Source: Pseudomonadota bacterium
GTDB taxonomy: Bacteria; Pseudomonadota; Alphaproteobacteria; Rhizobiales; Hyphomicrobiaceae
Direction of reading: 5' to 3'
NCBI GenBank assembly: GCA_023423275.1
Contig: JAFAFW010000053.1
Span: forward strand, 11,468-75,467
Length of the DNA stretch: 64,000 nt
Below are positions 33,236-41,046 of the stretch, piece by piece (the first letter of the stretch is position 1; every line of letters begins with the position of its first letter). The notes under the pieces were generated by a model. The model searched no databases, had not been told where the DNA came from, and saw only the letters and a list, made by a program, of their open reading frames with translations. Position numbers and translations under genes: made by a program.

Positions 33236-34855
33236 TCAGATCGGCACTGCGGCAGCGCGATTTTTCTGCCTGGCCGAGCGCACCCACAGCGCAATGAGCA
33301 GCCTCGTTACCGTCACTGCCGTGAACACCGACGTGAAGATGCCGATGGACAGCGTCACCGCGAACCCACGGATCGGACCCGAACCCAGCCAGAACATGAT
33401 GATGGCGGCGACCAGCGTCGTGAGCTGCGAGTCGGCAATGGTCACGATCGCTCGGGTGAAACCGGCGTCGATGGCCGCGATATTGCTCTTGCCGGATCTC
33501 AGTTCTTCGCGAATGCGTTCGTAAATGAGCACGTTCGCATCGACCGCCATACCGATGGTCAGCACGAGACCCGCAATGCCCGGCAAGGTCAGCGCCGTCC
33601 CCATGACCGACATGATGGCAACGATCAGGATCGCGTTCACGATCAGCCCGACAGCCGCAAATACGCCGAACGTTCCGTAGGCAAGCGTCACTAATATCAG
33701 CGACGAGACGCCTCCGACGATGAAGGCGAGCGTTCCGGCCTCAATCGAGTCAGCGCCCAGGGACGGCCCGACGGTGCGCTCCTCGACGATCGTCAGCTTG
33801 GCCGGCAGCGCGCCGGAACGGAGCTGGATGGCGAGATTATTCGCCGTTTCGACGGTGAAGTTGCCCGAGATCTGCCCCGAGCCACCGAGGATCGGCTCGC
33901 GAATGACCGGCGCGGACAGCACCTTGTCGTCGAGCACGATGGCAAACGGCCGCCCGACGTTATCCTGGGTAAAGCGCCCGAACGTCCGCGCGCCGGATTG
34001 ATTGAAGCGGAAGGAAATGATCGGCTCGTTGGTGCGCTGGTCGAATCCCGGCTGTGAATCGACGAGTTGATCGCCGCGAACGACCGGCGTTTCGCGCAAG
34101 AGATACAGAAAGCCGTCCTGCTCGGCTGACGGATAGACCTTGTAACCCGGCGGCGGACGCGAATTGCGCGCCTCCTCGCCGGACATCGTCGGGTGAACGT
34201 CGTGGAAGCTGAGGCGCGCCGTTTCGCCGATCAGCGCCTTGAGCTGTGTCGTATCCTGAAGACCCGGGAACTGGACCACGATGCGATCCCATCCCTGCCG
34301 GATGACCGAGGCTTCCGCCGTTCCCAGCGTATCGATACGCCGCCGGATCGTTTCGATCGACGCGCCGATCGCGTTCGAAACGCGCTGGTGCATACCGGCT
34401 TCGGTTGGCTGGAGCGTGATGACGTCGGGAGCCGAACCGGCCTGCACGGAGATATCTTCACCGGATGTGCCGAGAAGCGCGTTACCGAGCGGCTGGACCA
34501 ACCCGCGCAGCTCTTTCAGAGCCGCTTCAGCCTGATCGGTCTGGGCAACCCGGACTTGAACGGCGCCGCCTTGAATGCCAAGGCCTGAAAAGCCGATCTT
34601 CGCATCGCGCAGCCTGCGCCGTGCATCGTCACGCAGCGTTTCGAGCCAGTCGTGGCGGATGTCATTGACATCCATCGACAGCATCAGATGCGCGCCGCCG
34701 CGCAAATCCAGGCCGAGGCTCAATTGCCGCTTCGGCAACCAGTCAGGCCACGATTGAACCGTCTCCTTGGAGAACAGATTGGGGATCGCGAACAGCGTCC
34801 CGATCAAGCAGGTCAACGTGATCGCGACGATCTTCCAGCGCGCGAAGTGAAGCAT
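33236..34855 (-). CDS. secD: Protein translocase subunit SecD
   Basis: SecD (539 aa), an RND-fold membrane protein with a large periplasmic P1 domain. Signatures are LGLDLRGGAHLMLSMD near residue 50, a substrate-cage region around VQFPGLQDTTQLK, FAIVLDDKVLSAPVIREPI in the periplasmic domain and the membrane motif GMAVDANVLIYERIREELR in the C-terminal half. It is followed by secF after 15 bp and preceded by yajC. Length is normal for alphaproteobacteria. Confidence 0.96.
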   Translation of the reverse strand: MLHFARWKIVAITLTCLIGTLFAIPNLFSKETVQSWPDWLPKRQLSLGLDLRGGAHLMLSMDVNDIRHDWLETLRDDARRRLRDAKIGFSGLGIQGGAVQVRVAQTDQAEAALKELRGLVQPLGNALLGTSGEDISVQAGSAPDVITLQPTEAGMHQRVSNAIGASIETIRRRIDTLGTAEASVIRQGWDRIVVQFPGLQDTTQLKALIGETARLSFHDVHPTMSGEEARNSRPPPGYKVYPSAEQDGFLYLLRETPVVRGDQLVDSQPGFDQRTNEPIISFRFNQSGARTFGRFTQDNVGRPFAIVLDDKVLSAPVIREPILGGSGQISGNFTVETANNLAIQLRSGALPAKLTIVEERTVGPSLGADSIEAGTLAFIVGGVSSLILVTLAYGTFGVFAAVGLIVNAILIVAIMSVMGTALTLPGIAGLVLTIGMAVDANVLIYERIREELRSGKSNIAAIDAGFTRAIVTIADSQLTTLVAAIIMFWLGSGPIRGFAVTLSIGIFTSVFTAVTVTRLLIALWVRSARQKNRAAAVPI

Positions 34856-34972
34856 GAACCGTTCAATCCTCTCGGCACCTTAGCCCACACGGCAGGGACC
34901 GTATTCCGGGCAGTCATGTGGGCAACTCATCTGAGAATGTCCACTCACTGCCCACGGCCGCGCCCGGTGAGG

Positions 34973-35305
34973 TCAGGCCCCTTCCTTTACGGGATCGCCT
35001 TTTGCCCGCACCTCGGCAACGGTTGCCTTGATCACGCGAATGCGGGTCTGGTCTGCGATTTCGACCTCGATCTCGTTGTCGTCCTTGACCTTGGTCACCT
35101 TGCCGATAATACCACCAGCAGTCACCACCGTGTCACCGCGACGAATATTGGCCACCATCTCCCGGTGCTGCTTCGCGCGCTGCTGCTGCGGCCTGAACAA
35201 CAGAAAATAGAAAATTACGAACATCAACAGAATAGGCACAAGCTGCAGCATGAAGTCGCTGCCCCCACCACCAGGAACTTGTGCGAAGGCTGGTGAAATG
35301 AACAT
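34973..35305 (-). CDS. yajC: Preprotein translocase subunit YajC
   Basis: Small bitopic membrane protein (110 aa) of the SecDF-YajC complex. One membrane helix (MLQLVPILLMFVIFYFLLFRPQQQR) is followed by the cytoplasmic domain REMVANIRRGDTVVTAGGIIGKV. ATG 35305 is chosen because the family N-terminus MFISPAFAQ begins there and GAGGAC lies upstream; the longer frame to 35437 is not family-like. It heads the run yajC-secD-secF-Mth938-PuuD-like-NDUFAF6-like-SGNH hydrolase, under the promoter at 35393-35421. Confidence 0.95.
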   Translation of the reverse strand: MFISPAFAQVPGGGGSDFMLQLVPILLMFVIFYFLLFRPQQQRAKQHREMVANIRRGDTVVTAGGIIGKVTKVKDDNEIEVEIADQTRIRVIKATVAEVRAKGDPVKEGA

Positions 35306-35392
35306 TGAGATCCGTCCTCGGCGGCGCGCCGGCAAATAGTTAATCCACCCAGCGGTGGATCCACTGGGCAGAACCGGTCTGATTGCGCCGCG

Positions 35393-35421
35393 ACTATAGT
35401 GGCACGCCACCGCTTTGCAAG
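35393..35421 (-). promoter_or_regulatory. Sigma-70-type promoter for the yajC-secDF operon
   Basis: On the minus strand, CTTGCA (35421-35416) and TATAGT (35398-35393) are separated by 17 bases. The start point would fall near 35386, about 80 bases before the yajC ATG. The leader holds overlapping dyads around a perfect GTGGATCCAC palindrome near 35355-35364, which could be a leader structure or operator. Confidence 0.5.
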
Positions 35422-35553
35422 ATAATCGGGGCCACATTCCGCCGCTGGACCAGGGTCTGCGTGACGTCGCGCATGGCGTCGACTATAGAACCCGGCACGC
35501 AAGCTGTCTTTCGAACAGCATCAGGAACACTTTTGCCGATCGAGCGCCCTTTC

Positions 35554-36450
35554 ATGACGTCCAAGACCCCATCCAGCACCGAAATCGCCCTCCTCGAGCG
35601 AATCGCCATTGCGCTCGAACGCCTCGCCCCTCCCGGCAAGAAGGCCGCCGACCTCGACTCCGCCGAAGCCTTCGTCTGGCGGGCCGACCCGGAAGGCTTC
35701 CTGCCTGTGCGTCAGGTCAACCGGGTGCCCCTCGGGCTGCTCAAAGGATTGGGTCACCGGGCAGACCAGCTCCTCGACAACACGGAGCGCTTCGCCAAGG
35801 GCCTGCCTGCCAACAACGCCCTGTTGTGGGGCGCACGCGGCATGGGCAAATCCTCGCTCGTGAAGGCGGCCCATGCGGAAGTGCGCCGGCGTCTCGGCCT
35901 GGGCAAGACGCCCGGCGCGCCCGACCTCAAGCTGGTCGAGATCCATCGCGAGGACATCAGTTCGCTTCCAAGCTGCCTCGCCTACATCCGCGAAAGCCAC
36001 CATCACTTCATCGTATTCTGTGACGACCTATCGTTCGATAACGACGACACGAGCTACAAGTCGCTGAAAGCGGTGCTCGATGGCGGCATCGAGGGACGGC
36101 CGGACAACGTCATCTTCTATGCCACCTCCAACCGCCGCCATCTGATGCCGCGCCACATGATGGAGAATGAGCGCTCGACCGCCATCAACCCATCGGAGGC
36201 TGTCGAGGAGAAAGTGTCGCTGTCGGACCGTTTCGGTCTTTGGCTCGGGTTCCATAACGGCACCCAGGATGACTACCTCGATATGATCCGGGGCTATGCC
36301 GACTATCACGGCCTCAAGATCAGCGACGAGGAACTGGTCCGCGATGCACTCGAATGGTCGATGACACGCGGCGGCCGATCGGGCCGCGTGGCGTGGCAGT
36401 ACATCCAGGATCTGGCCGGACGCCTGGGTCAGAAGCTCAAGGTCGAGTGA
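35554..36450 (+). CDS. DUF815-family AAA ATPase
   Basis: Cytoplasmic P-loop ATPase of 298 aa. Walker A is GARGMGKSS (about residue 95), Walker B is HFIVFCDDLSFD, and sensor 1 is IFYATSNRRHLMPRH; the C-terminal lid is FHNGTQDDYLDMIRGYAD. DUF815 proteins are widespread and uncharacterised. The frame reaches 35383, but ATG 35554 starts the conserved helical N-terminus (TEIALLERIAIALERLAPP). It is divergent from yajC, and its last 14 bp overlap the end of the opposing kinase gene. Confidence 0.88.
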   Translation: MTSKTPSSTEIALLERIAIALERLAPPGKKAADLDSAEAFVWRADPEGFLPVRQVNRVPLGLLKGLGHRADQLLDNTERFAKGLPANNALLWGARGMGKSSLVKAAHAEVRRRLGLGKTPGAPDLKLVEIHREDISSLPSCLAYIRESHHHFIVFCDDLSFDNDDTSYKSLKAVLDGGIEGRPDNVIFYATSNRRHLMPRHMMENERSTAINPSEAVEEKVSLSDRFGLWLGFHNGTQDDYLDMIRGYADYHGLKISDEELVRDALEWSMTRGGRSGRVAWQYIQDLAGRLGQKLKVE

Positions 36451-38005
36451 TCTCACCCCGGAGGACGGCATTGGCCGCTTCAGCCGTCCTCTCGATATCT
36501 TGCCCGGCGTCGATCACCGTCCAGCGGCCGGAGAGTTCGCCAAGGTCATAATCAAGCTGCTGCCGGACGACGTCGACGGTAGCATCGGAGGCATCGTTGC
36601 GCCGGTCCGTGACGCGGCTCATCATCGTTTCCGGGGAAGCCTTCAGCCACAACCCGCGTAACGATACCCCGAGAACAGCGGCCGCTTCCTCCAGCCGATC
36701 GCGCTCGTGGGCACGCGCATAAACGGCATCGACGATCACGGAGTGCCCGGCGGCAAGCGCGCGCTGCGCCTTCTCGATGAGTATCTCGTACACCCTCGCA
36801 GCGGCCTCCGGGGTATAGGCCTCCGCGCCGAGCCGCTCGGTCTCGCCGGCGCCGAATAGGCTCTTGCGCTCCAGATCACTGCGCAGATGCAGCGCGCCCG
36901 GTGCCGGGGCAAATTCCGGAGCCAACCGCGCCGCCAGTGTCGACTTGCCGGTTCCGGACAATCCCGCGACGGCAATCAACTGAGGCGGGGCCGGATCGAG
37001 ATAACCGAGCGCCGCCGCCAGATAGCCCTGGGCAGTCTCGATATCCATCTTGTCTTGGCTCTGCCTTGCGCGCTCCGCCGTCACCATGGCTCTGACGCCT
37101 GCGCGCAATCCCATGAACAGCGGCAAGGACGCCAATCCGTCCACGTCGCTGAGCACACCCGAACGCCACAGATAGCGATTGAGAACGATGTTGGCGGCCT
37201 TGCGCAAACCGCGATGATCGAGATCCATCAGGAGAAACGCCAGATCATAGAGTGTATCGATGCGCGCAATCTCCTCATCGAATTCGATCGCATCGAACAG
37301 CATCGGCCGACCGTTCCAAAGCACGATGTTTCCGAGATGCGAATCCCCATGGCAGCGGCGCACGAAGCCTTCCGCGGCGCGTCGGTCGAGCAGATCCGAA
37401 ACGCGCACGTGCTGATCCAGCGCACGCGTCTTGAACTGTTCAGCCTGATCTGCAGGGAGTGTCGGAACCTGCCCGGCGATGTTGTCGGCCAGCGCGACGG
37501 CATGTTCCCTCATCCGCGCCGCAGAGTTGCACGCAGCGATCCGTTCGGCCCGCGTGTGGCTCTCGAAGGCGACATCGGCGAGATCGCGCGCCAAAGCCTC
37601 CGTGACGCCCTCGTGCGCGGCGATCCAGGCCAGAAGTGTTTCCTGCGGAAACCGGCGCATGTGGACGGCCCATTCGACCGGCTCGCCACCATTGCCGATC
37701 GCCAAGCCACCATCCCGCTGCCGGGTGATGGGAACACAGCCGAGATAGAGCTCCGGCGCCCAGGTTCTGTTGACCTCGACCTCCCGGCGGCACACGGCCT
37801 CGCGCTTCGTCAACGTTGAAAAATCCATGTACGGATAGGCAACAGCGCGCTTGATCTTCCAGGCCTCGTCCCCGGCCAGAAAAACCATGGCGCCGTGAGT
37901 ATCGAGCCGTTCAACCCGCTCAGGCCGAACCGGATAACTGGCGGGGTCGGACAGAAAAGCCTCGACCTCGGTTTGATCGCCCTCCGGGGTTTCGGCCGTT
38001 GTCAT
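36437..38005 (-). CDS. Bifunctional APH-like kinase / P-loop ATPase fusion
   Basis: A 522-aa two-domain protein. The N-terminal about 310 residues are an aminoglycoside-phosphotransferase/choline-kinase fold: AWKIKRAV gives the ATP lysine, and the catalytic loop is RRCHGDSHLGNIVLWNGRP followed by LFDAIEFDEEI. The C-terminal about 190 residues are a zeta-toxin/gluconate-kinase-like P-loop domain, with Walker A GLSGTGKSTLAARL. Such fusions are common in proteobacteria and have no firm function. ATG 38005 is chosen because it starts just after the upstream small gene ends; an ATG at 38053 would overlap it. Probably co-transcribed with that gene. Confidence 0.82.
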   Translation of the reverse strand: MTTAETPEGDQTEVEAFLSDPASYPVRPERVERLDTHGAMVFLAGDEAWKIKRAVAYPYMDFSTLTKREAVCRREVEVNRTWAPELYLGCVPITRQRDGGLAIGNGGEPVEWAVHMRRFPQETLLAWIAAHEGVTEALARDLADVAFESHTRAERIAACNSAARMREHAVALADNIAGQVPTLPADQAEQFKTRALDQHVRVSDLLDRRAAEGFVRRCHGDSHLGNIVLWNGRPMLFDAIEFDEEIARIDTLYDLAFLLMDLDHRGLRKAANIVLNRYLWRSGVLSDVDGLASLPLFMGLRAGVRAMVTAERARQSQDKMDIETAQGYLAAALGYLDPAPPQLIAVAGLSGTGKSTLAARLAPEFAPAPGALHLRSDLERKSLFGAGETERLGAEAYTPEAAARVYEILIEKAQRALAAGHSVIVDAVYARAHERDRLEEAAAVLGVSLRGLWLKASPETMMSRVTDRRNDASDATVDVVRQQLDYDLGELSGRWTVIDAGQDIERTAEAANAVLRGEITRP

Positions 38006-38031
38006 CCCGCTCAAATCCTCGCGCGATGCGC

Positions 38032-38325
38032 TCAGCACACCGTCGGCTGGCACAACTGAATCTCAAACTTCATATGGGGCCGCGGACGGGTGAAGTCGAA
38101 CTCCCGGCCGTCAACACACCGCACCCGCCCTTCCAGGCCCGTATATCCCGCCAGGGGCACCTCCCGCACCCAGAGCAATTCGCGGAACTGGCATTTTTTC
38201 TCGCTGACGAGCATCTGCTGAAGCACCGTCTGCCAAGATGTATCGCTATCGGCCCCGAAGGCCGGAGAAGCAAGCCCGACCATGAGCGCCACTATCGACA
38301 GTGTGATGCAATTTTCCGACGTCAT
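38032..38325 (-). CDS. Small secreted cysteine-containing protein, unknown
   Basis: A 97-aa protein with a clear signal peptide (about 1-24, hydrophobic CITLSIVALMVGLASPAFG, cleavage near AFG/AD). The mature part of about 73 residues has four cysteines (CQF, VRC, QLC, PTVC at the C-terminus), fitting two disulfides in the periplasm. I do not recognise the family. It lies 26 bp upstream of the fusion kinase on the same strand and is divergent from the universal stress gene. Confidence 0.6.
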   Translation of the reverse strand: MTSENCITLSIVALMVGLASPAFGADSDTSWQTVLQQMLVSEKKCQFRELLWVREVPLAGYTGLEGRVRCVDGREFDFTRPRPHMKFEIQLCQPTVC

Positions 38326-38380
38326 AGGAAACTCCCGCCGCTATCAGGAATTCGTTTTTCAATGACAGCCCCGGCAGGCA

Positions 38381-38398
38381 CCTTGACCTTCATCAAGG
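38381..38398 (+). promoter_or_regulatory. Candidate FNR/FixK-type site upstream of the universal stress gene
   Basis: The sequence TTGAC-CTTC-ATCAA (38383-38396) differs by one base from the FNR/FixK consensus TTGAT-N4-ATCAA, and is a perfect extended dyad CCTTGA-N6-TCAAGG. It is 61 bp before the stress protein start, a position suited to activation in low oxygen. Confidence 0.55.
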
Positions 38399-38458
38399 CG
38401 GGTTCGGGCGCCGCACAGCAATCGTGGATGCAGGCTCCGCCAGCAGAAGGGACATGCC

Positions 38459-39289
38459 ATGTCCTACAAGACCATCTTGATGCATCTGAACCACGAGCAG
38501 CGGACGAAACAGGTTCTCGCTGCCGGCAATCAGATTGCCACCGCCTTCGGGGCTCACTTGATCGGACTTCATGTGTTCCCGGCGTATCGGCTACGCCCGC
38601 CGATCCCGGTTCCTCTCGGTCGCGATGTGCTCGGCAACATCACCGCACAGGTCAACGCCGAGACGGGCCGGATCAAAGCCCAGTTCGATGACGCGACCGC
38701 AGGACATCCGTTCGTCGCCGAATGGCGCTCCATAACCTCTGAACGCCGGGACCCGGCCGAAATCGTGATGGATCATGGGCGGGCGGCCGACCTGATCATC
38801 GCCAGCCAGGCAGACCGAAGCTGGCCGCTCTCTCCGATTCTGGACTTTCCGGACAGGCTCGCCGTTGAGAGCGGACGGCCGGTTCTTGTCGTGCCGACGA
38901 GCGGTCTGTTCGAGCACCTGCCGAAGACGATCACGCTGGCGTGGAACGGACGGCGCGAGGCCGCGCGCGCCGTCGCCGACGCCATGCCGCTTCTCAAGAA
39001 GGCGGAGCAGGTTCACGTCCTCTCCGTCACCGGCGATACGAACGAAGGCAGCCTTCCCGATACCGAACTGGCAGCATCTCTCGCCCGTCATGGCGTGAAC
39101 GTGTCGGTGAACACGCTACAGGCATCGGATGCGACCACCGGCGAAGAAATCGCGCGGCGCGCCGCCGAACGGTCCGAGTTGCTCGTGATGGGTGCTTACG
39201 GACACTCGCGGCTCCGTGAATTCGTACTCGGCGGCGTCACGCGCCATATGCTGAGGTCCATGACCATTCCGGTCATATTCTCGCATTGA
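38459..39289 (+). CDS. Tandem universal stress protein (UspA family)
   Basis: A 276-aa protein with two Usp domains (about 1-148 and 150-276). The second keeps the ATP-binding signature in LLVMGAYGHSRLREFVLGGVTRHML; the first has the weaker LIIASQADRSWPLSPILDF and probably does not bind nucleotide. Tandem Usp proteins are typical of oxygen- and nitric-oxide-responsive regulons in Rhodopseudomonas and Bradyrhizobium; a candidate FNR/FixK box at 38381-38398 supports such control. The start ATG 38459 follows AGAAGGGACATGCC. Confidence 0.9.
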   Translation: MSYKTILMHLNHEQRTKQVLAAGNQIATAFGAHLIGLHVFPAYRLRPPIPVPLGRDVLGNITAQVNAETGRIKAQFDDATAGHPFVAEWRSITSERRDPAEIVMDHGRAADLIIASQADRSWPLSPILDFPDRLAVESGRPVLVVPTSGLFEHLPKTITLAWNGRREAARAVADAMPLLKKAEQVHVLSVTGDTNEGSLPDTELAASLARHGVNVSVNTLQASDATTGEEIARRAAERSELLVMGAYGHSRLREFVLGGVTRHMLRSMTIPVIFSH

Positions 39290-39765
39290 ACTCCAGCAGC
39301 ATACGCGCGGTGACAGAGACAGGTCTGCTCACATCGTCATGTAGTGCAGCCTCTGCGCGCTGTTCGCTCCGCCAATAAAGACTTTGGCAAGCGGGCGTCG
39401 CCGGCGTCGCCGCGTTCACAGTGGCCCGCGCTTCATGGTTCCACGCAACATGGCTAATGAGCCGTGAATCCTGCACGGTCAATGCGAAGCACGGCGCTTA
39501 TCTCCGCGTTACAATTTGATGTTTGATAGCTGGGCTCAACGGGTCCGGCACAGCGGATGTCTTGCAGCAATCGGCGACCGACCTAACACGAGCTTCGCCT
39601 TCTTCATCAGCATGCGTTCATTTTTGATGGATATAGTGCCGCGACAAACATTTGGAGCTTCTCATTTCGCGACTCTCACCAATACGCGGACTTGGCATGT
39701 AGTTGATCAAGCAATTGTACGAGCGCTGGTCCAACCGGCGGCGATAGAGGGGGAAATAAAACGTC
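39290..39765. other. Intergenic region between usp and DUF2189 copy 2
   Basis: About 475 bases of lower GC than its surroundings. A short tandem duplication (GGCGTCGCC twice) lies at about 39394-39411 and a palindromic TTGATCAA near 39702. I see no convincing ORF, promoter or RNA; possibly a decayed gene or long leader. Confidence 0.35.
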
Positions 39766-40587
39766 ATGGCCAATCAGGCGGTTCAACCCGGGCCGGTTCC
39801 CAGAGGTCGACCCTTGGCCGAAATCCGCATACGCCGTATTAGGCTCAGCGCGCCTTTTGGTTGGCTGGCTGCGGGATGGCGCGACCTCTGGGCTGCCCCC
39901 CAAATAAGCCTGCTCTACGGCGCAGCCTTTGCGGCGTTGGCCCTCGCAATGGCCGCCGGCCTGCTACAATTCGGACTGCAGTCGCTGATCCTCGCGCTCG
40001 GCGGCGGCTTTTTGCTGATCGGCCCGCTGGTGGCGGTAGGCCTTTACGAGACCAGTCGCCGCCTTGAAGCGGGAGAGCCCGTCACCCTCGCGACGGTTGC
40101 GCGCGCCGGCAGCAAAGCTCCAATTCAGCTCGCCCTTTTCGGGATCATTCTGGTTCTGGCCTACGTGATCTGGGTGCACCTTGCCTTCATGCTCTTTACG
40201 CTGTTCATGGATGGCCAGGCCGTACCGCCCGCCAGTGAGTTCGTCCCCTTGCTGCTATTCAGCTCGCATGGGCTCAGCCTGCTCGCCGTCGGCACGACGG
40301 TGGGGGGCGTGATTGCCGGATTCGTCTTCACAATCTCCGCGATCTCGGTGCCGCTGCTGATGACGCGTCAAGTCGACGTGATCTCCGCCATGGCTGCGAG
40401 CGCGGAAGCGGTGGTTCTCAATCTGAAGCCGATGATGCTATGGGCGGCGCTGATCGCCAGTCTGATCGCGCTCGGCCTGTCGACGTTCTTTATCGGCTTG
40501 ATGTTTGCCTTCCCGCTGATCGGGCACGCAACCTGGCATGCCTACCGCAGCCTCGTGGAAGGCCGGATCCCGCGGGATTTCGGCTGA
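39766..40587 (+). CDS. DUF2189 integral membrane protein (copy 2)
   Basis: A 273-aa paralogue of the protein at 14272, with about six membrane helices. Shared blocks are IRRIRLSAPFGWLAAGWRDLW at the N-terminus, LIGPLVAVGLYETSRRLEAGEP in the middle, and FPLIGHATWHAYRSLVEG at the end. Function unknown. The start ATG 39766 follows GAGGGGGAAATAAAACGTC. It stands alone, with the CDGSH gene converging on it after 24 bp. Confidence 0.85.
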   Translation: MANQAVQPGPVPRGRPLAEIRIRRIRLSAPFGWLAAGWRDLWAAPQISLLYGAAFAALALAMAAGLLQFGLQSLILALGGGFLLIGPLVAVGLYETSRRLEAGEPVTLATVARAGSKAPIQLALFGIILVLAYVIWVHLAFMLFTLFMDGQAVPPASEFVPLLLFSSHGLSLLAVGTTVGGVIAGFVFTISAISVPLLMTRQVDVISAMAASAEAVVLNLKPMMLWAALIASLIALGLSTFFIGLMFAFPLIGHATWHAYRSLVEGRIPRDFG

Positions 40588-40611
40588 CTGAGCCCGGCCG
40601 GAAGCTTCCGC

Positions 40612-40854
40612 TTACAGCAAGAGATGAGAGCCGTCGCAGAACGGGGGATCATCGGTCGACTTGCATCCGCACAGATTCACGACACCCGTCGTCTCGGCGA
40701 CAAACCGGACCGGCTCGATACCGGTTCCTTTATGTGATCCATCACAGAACGGCTGGCGTCCGGACCGGCCGCACGAGCACCACAAATAGGCCCGGCCCTC
40801 GGTCAGCTCGACCTGATAAGGCCCCGTCTGCGCTACGATCGGTTCGTCGGCCAT
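40612..40854 (-). CDS. Tandem CDGSH iron-sulfur protein
   Basis: An 80-aa soluble protein with two CDGSH motifs, each binding one [2Fe-2S] cluster through three Cys and one His: CSCGRSGRQPFCDGSH and CGCKSTDDPPFCDGSH. Two-motif small proteins of this kind (mitoNEET type 3) are thought to act in electron transfer or cluster relay. ATG 40854 is chosen since the protein begins MADEPIVAQTGPY like its relatives; upstream in-frame codons, including an ATG at 40866, are not conserved in style. No partner is encoded nearby. Confidence 0.88.
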   Translation of the reverse strand: MADEPIVAQTGPYQVELTEGRAYLWCSCGRSGRQPFCDGSHKGTGIEPVRFVAETTGVVNLCGCKSTDDPPFCDGSHLLL

Positions 40855-41046
40855 CCCCTGCATCCCCCAGGATATCTGCCGCGCAACGCGGCAACCTGTG
40901 ATCGATTCCACTTGCCGGCAGGATAACGCAAGTTGCCGCCACGTCGCCTGCTCCGATGGTCGCAAGCCCGCCCAGCGCGCTTTTTTCTACTTCACGGCTA
41001 TCCTCTGCTATGAGAGAGCAGAAACAACAATCCCAAAGGAGCAACC

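Noticed and set aside
39690..39712. Possible sigma-54 promoter (TTGGCATGTAGTTGAT)
   Set aside because: The spacing between the GG and the TTG elements is one base short and the final GC is missing.
39516..39842. Plus-strand frame of 108 codons before the DUF2189 gene
   Set aside because: It overlaps the well-supported DUF2189 start in another frame and shows no motif.
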